Part shown: positions 5,401 to 7,792 of the stretch, one piece after another
How the letters are laid out: every line of letters begins with the position of its first letter
Position numbering within the stretch: the stretch's first letter is position 1
Assembly: GCA_014800065.1 (NCBI GenBank)
Contig: JAAVGX010000083.1
Coordinates: forward strand, 1-7,792
DNA from: Bacteroidales bacterium
Lineage (GTDB): Bacteria; Bacteroidota; Bacteroidia; Bacteroidales; Muribaculaceae
Direction of reading: 5' to 3'
DNA length: 7,792 bases
Notes under the pieces: generated by a model
Told to the model about the DNA's origin: nothing
What the model saw: the letters and a program-made list of their open reading frames with translations, nothing else
The model's database searches: none
Made by a program: the position numbers and the translations under genes

Positions 5401-6429
5401 TTAATCGTTGATGGCGAACAGGCCTTGGTCGTCGATACGGCTTATCCCTAAATGCTCGTAAGCCAGCGGTGTAGCCTCGCGTCCGCGCGCAGTACGTTTG
5501 ATGAAACCCTGCTGAATAAGGAAGGGTTCGTATACTTCCTCTACCGTACCGGGGTCTTCGCCGATGGCAGTGGCAATAGTGTTGAGTCCGACCGGTCCAC
5601 CGTGGAACTTCCGGATAATTGTGCTGAGGATGCGGTTGTCGATTTTGTCGAGACCGAAGCGGTCGATGTTGAGAGCTTCGAGCGCAAACCGAGCGATAGG
5701 GAGGTCGATAGCCCCCGAGCCCTTTACCTGAGCGAAGTCGCGGACGCGCCTGAGGAGAGCGTTTGCAATACGGGGGGTACCACGAGAACGCATAGCAATT
5801 TCCTGGGCGGCCTCGGAAGAAATGCGCACTCTCAGGAGAGCGGCTGAGCGCTCGATAATGCGTTTGAGGACCGAGTGTTCGTAGTGCTCCAGATGGCACT
5901 GAATCGAGAATCGAGTCAGTAGCGGGGCGGTAAGCATGCCGCTACGGGTAGTTGCGCCCACGAGAGTGAAGGGGGCGAGGGACAACTGGACGCTCCGTGC
6001 GCCGGGCCCCTTGTCGATCATGATGTCGATACGGAAATCCTCCATGGCCGAGTAGAGATATTCCTCCACCACGGGGCTCAGGCGGTGAATTTCGTCGATG
6101 AAGAGCACATCGTTTTCTTCGAGCGAAGTTAGAATTCCGGCCAGATCGCCTGGTTTGTCGAGCACGGGTCCTGAAGTGACCTTCATGCCCACACCCAATT
6201 CCTTTGCAATGATGTTGGAGAGAGTTGTTTTGCCCAGTCCCGGAGGGCCGAACAAAAGGATATGGTCCAGAGCTTCTCCGCGCATACGGGCAGCCTGAAC
6301 GAAAACGCGTAGGTTTTCTTTTATATGGTCCTGACCGTTGAAGTCCTCGAAGCGCTCGGGGCGAAGTGCTTTTTCCACCTCGCCTTCAGGGCCGCGTGAC
6401 TGCTGATTTCGAAGATCTATGTCGTCCAT
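5401..6429 (-). CDS. ruvB: Holliday junction branch migration helicase RuvB
   Basis: RuvB is the AAA+ motor that, with RuvA, drives branch migration of Holliday junctions in recombinational repair. The 342 residues equal the usual family length. Walker A is GPPGLGKT (61-68), Walker B is VLFIDEIH (108-115), sensor 1 is GATTRS (158-163), and the arginine finger is Arg173 in LLTRFS. The C-terminal winged-helix DNA-binding domain covers about 270-330 ([20 protein letters not shown] at 277-296). It lies 41 bp after the glycosyltransferase gene with no clear promoter between them, and only 2 bp before uvrC. ruvB and uvrC are therefore almost certainly cotranscribed, joining two repair pathways in one unit. 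ruvA and ruvC are not in this window. Confidence 0.97.
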   Translation of the reverse strand: MDDIDLRNQQSRGPEGEVEKALRPERFEDFNGQDHIKENLRVFVQAARMRGEALDHILLFGPPGLGKTTLSNIIAKELGVGMKVTSGPVLDKPGDLAGILTSLEENDVLFIDEIHRLSPVVEEYLYSAMEDFRIDIMIDKGPGARSVQLSLAPFTLVGATTRSGMLTAPLLTRFSIQCHLEHYEHSVLKRIIERSAALLRVRISSEAAQEIAMRSRGTPRIANALLRRVRDFAQVKGSGAIDLPIARFALEALNIDRFGLDKIDNRILSTIIRKFHGGPVGLNTIATAIGEDPGTVEEVYEPFLIQQGFIKRTARGREATPLAYEHLGISRIDDQGLFAIND

Positions 6430-6452
6430 CTTTTGGGTTTTTATGGGGGATT

Positions 6453-6482
6453 TTTCCTGATTTAGCTTGATTAATCTTGATT
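6453..6482. repeat. 10-bp-period GATT repeat, three units (copy B)
   Basis: Units TTTCCTGATT, TAGCTTGATT and AATCTTGATT repeat at exactly 10 bp. The glycosyltransferase stop codon (6471-6473) sits at a unit junction in the same phase as the stop in copy A at 2312-2341. The array fills most of the space between this gene and ruvB. Confidence 0.75.
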
Positions 6483-7574
6483 TTCAGGGTATAAACGGGA
6501 GTTTATTTTTTCAACTATCTGCTTTGGTGTGATAGCCCTGAGGCATTCCAGAGTGCCTATTTGGCAAGGACGATTACCGAACACCGAGCATGGCCGGCAC
6601 GCCAACGGTAACTGGATTGCCAAATCCGGGTCCATGTTCCATGGCCGGAATCCGAGGTCGGGGTGCGTTGCGCCCCAGATGCTGATTACAGGAGCACCGG
6701 CAATGGCAGCCATGTGCATATTGCCCGAGTCCATAGCCACCATCACGTCGAGTTGGCTCATGAGCTGTAGCTCGGCGGGGAAACCGGCTTTTAGCGATGC
6801 GAGTGATGTGCATCCGGGATATTTCCGCGCCCATCCATCGAGGACGTCCGCTTCCTTCTGCCCTCCTCCGAAGAGGAAAATCCGCAAGTTTTTGGTCTTG
6901 CGGAGGGTTGCCACTACCTGCTCCATCAACTCCGGGGGGTAGATTTTGCTCTCATGGGCCGCAAAGGGTGCAATTCCCACCCACTTTTCGCCATCGCCTT
7001 TTGTAAAAAGGGGAGCCGTGGGGCACTGTTGAGCGAATAATCCGTCGAATGATAGTTCAACGGGTAATCCTGCTTTATTGAAGACATCGGCATAGCGCAT
7101 GAACTGAGGGGTGAGGGTGGCCATCTGCTTGTTGCGCTGTCGCGTCATAGCGCGACGTTGCGCCCGCGGTTTGTGGAGCCTGTAAGTGTGTATACCCTTC
7201 AGACGGAGAAACAGGCTCAGTAAACGTGTTCGAATCACGTTGTGCAAATCCACGAACACGTCGGGCTTGAACCGGGTGTATACCGTTTGTGCCAAGCGTC
7301 GCATTCCTCCCACGCCGGCGAAGGCGTCCTTGAGGTCGCATGGCACGACGGTGAGGTTTGCGGGTGGGTTGACAAACAGTTTGTGGAACGGGTGTCGTGT
7401 GAGGAAAACGAAATTCACCCCGGGGTATGCGCGGCAAACCGAATATACTACGGGAATAGTGAGGGCGACATCCCCCAACGCCGAGAAGCGCGCCAGCAGC
7501 ACAGTATGTAGGGACGCACGCTCTGTGCGTCCTTTTGACCGTTTTTTTTCATCTATATGCTGTCCGGTGTTCAT
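6471..7574 (-). CDS. GT9 family glycosyltransferase (ADP-heptose:LPS heptosyltransferase-like)
   Basis: A 367-residue GT-B fold enzyme of family GT9, which adds heptose or a related sugar to the lipopolysaccharide inner core at the cytoplasmic face of the inner membrane. Family marks, numbered from this start: [16 protein letters not shown] (about 26-41), DLHN (109-112), [14 protein letters not shown] (200-213), FGGGQKE (235-241), the donor-site DSGNMHMA (282-289) and [12 protein letters not shown] (297-308), then a cysteine cluster (326, 329, 337, 344). The start is uncertain. ATG 7574 has an AT-rich upstream stretch and avoids the transposase gene; ATG 7592 would overlap that gene by 8 bp; GTG 7502 would begin right at the family core. 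Residues 13-21 (SKGRTERAS) are encoded by the REP-like palindrome, so the native N-terminus probably starts later or was altered by an insertion. The acceptor sugar cannot be stated. Confidence 0.88.
   Translation of the reverse strand: MNTGQHIDEKKRSKGRTERASLHTVLLARFSALGDVALTIPVVYSVCRAYPGVNFVFLTRHPFHKLFVNPPANLTVVPCDLKDAFAGVGGMRRLAQTVYTRFKPDVFVDLHNVIRTRLLSLFLRLKGIHTYRLHKPRAQRRAMTRQRNKQMATLTPQFMRYADVFNKAGLPVELSFDGLFAQQCPTAPLFTKGDGEKWVGIAPFAAHESKIYPPELMEQVVATLRKTKNLRIFLFGGGQKEADVLDGWARKYPGCTSLASLKAGFPAELQLMSQLDVMVAMDSGNMHMAAIAGAPVISIWGATHPDLGFRPWNMDPDLAIQLPLACRPCSVFGNRPCQIGTLECLRAITPKQIVEKINSRLYPENQD
7506..7539 (-). repeat. REP-like palindromic element, copy 2
   Basis: On the minus strand: GTCAAAA, then GGACGCAC, loop AGAGC, GTGCGTCC, then CTACAT. 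The 8-bp stem (7512-7519 with 7525-7532) is perfect. This is the same element as at 219-252 in opposite orientation, with three differences: two in the loop and one beyond the stem. It begins 45 bp beyond the RAYT stop and lies within the 5' end of the glycosyltransferase frame. On the plus strand it is followed by T-rich sequence, including a run of eight T (7542-7549), but no plus-strand gene ends here. Confidence 0.8.
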
Positions 7575-7584
7575 TCTATAGGTA

Positions 7585-7792
7585 TTATACATTGAAGCAG
7601 TCTTTATCCCAGCGTGCTACATTGTTCTCTATATATTCAGCAATACGATTGGCCTCGAATTGACTCCTGATGATTCGGTCGTGATACCGTGTTTGCCAAT
7701 CAAAATCTATATTATTTCGACGCGCATAGGTAGTTATGCCCGACTTGAAAACGCCTACTATAACTGATAAAGCTGATCTTTTGGCAGGCATC
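7585..7792 (-). CDS. REP-associated tyrosine transposase (RAYT), C-terminal part, partial
   Basis: Only the last 68-69 residues lie in the window; the frame runs off the right edge. RAYTs are single-domain Y1/HUH relatives of the IS200/IS605 TnpA that act on REP palindromes. Visible family marks are ALSVIVGVFKSGITTYARR, the strongly typical DFDWQTRYHDRIIRSQFEAN, and IAEYIENNVARWDKDCF at the end. The Tyr in ITTYARR may be the catalytic one, but without the HUH histidines (outside the window) I cannot confirm this or say whether the gene is intact. The local base composition looks more AT-rich than the neighbouring genes, in line with separate ancestry. A palindrome 45 bp beyond its stop is the expected companion. 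A short local Met at 7791 is probably internal. Confidence 0.85.
   Translation of the reverse strand, partial: MPAKRSALSVIVGVFKSGITTYARRNNIDFDWQTRYHDRIIRSQFEANRIAEYIENNVARWDKDCFNV

Noticed and set aside
5399..5899. 167-residue N-terminal extension of UvrC
   Set aside because: It is the shadow of ruvB in another frame, Arg/Pro-rich, and UvrC normally starts just before the GIY-YIG domain, as with ATG 5398.

Overview
The window looks like chromosomal DNA of a Bacteroidales bacterium, possibly of the Muribaculaceae/Bacteroides group. Three things suggest this. The gene starts lack obvious Shine-Dalgarno sequences. One promoter matches the Bacteroidetes form, TTTG followed by TAnnTTTG. The DeoC, UvrC, GT9 and REP-associated transposase proteins read like Bacteroidetes family members. 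No rRNA or marker gene confirms the taxon, so this is inference. All nine supported genes lie on the minus strand, so transcription runs from right to left.

In order of transcription: at the right edge is the C-terminal part of a REP-associated tyrosine transposase (RAYT), continuing outside the window. It overlaps or abuts a GT9 heptosyltransferase-like glycosyltransferase, whose 5' end contains a GC-rich palindrome of REP type. Next come ruvB and uvrC, only 2 bp apart. An 85-bp gap holding a recognisable promoter leads to a secreted M48 metalloprotease. Its stop overlaps the start of a MazG-like nucleotide pyrophosphohydrolase, which is followed by deoC. After a gap with a perfect hairpin and an 8-bp tandem repeat comes a coupled pair of membrane-protein genes, GYF_2/CD225 and DUF2752, overlapping by ATGA. 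The left ~315 bp hold no convincing gene. They contain a second copy of the REP-like palindrome, a 28-bp tandem array grown from its right arm, and a smaller palindrome.

The genes are mostly housekeeping: DNA repair and recombination (ruvB, uvrC), nucleotide clean-up and salvage (MazG-like, deoC), envelope work (M48 protease, GT9) and two small membrane proteins. I see no defence system or other clearly new multi-gene system.

The interesting part is repeat biology. A 34-bp REP-like element occurs about 50 bp beyond the RAYT stop, where it is read in frame into the glycosyltransferase N-terminus. It occurs again 7.3 kb away in opposite orientation, matching at 31 of 34 positions. A separate 10-bp-period GATT repeat overlaps the stop codons of two unrelated genes in the same phase.
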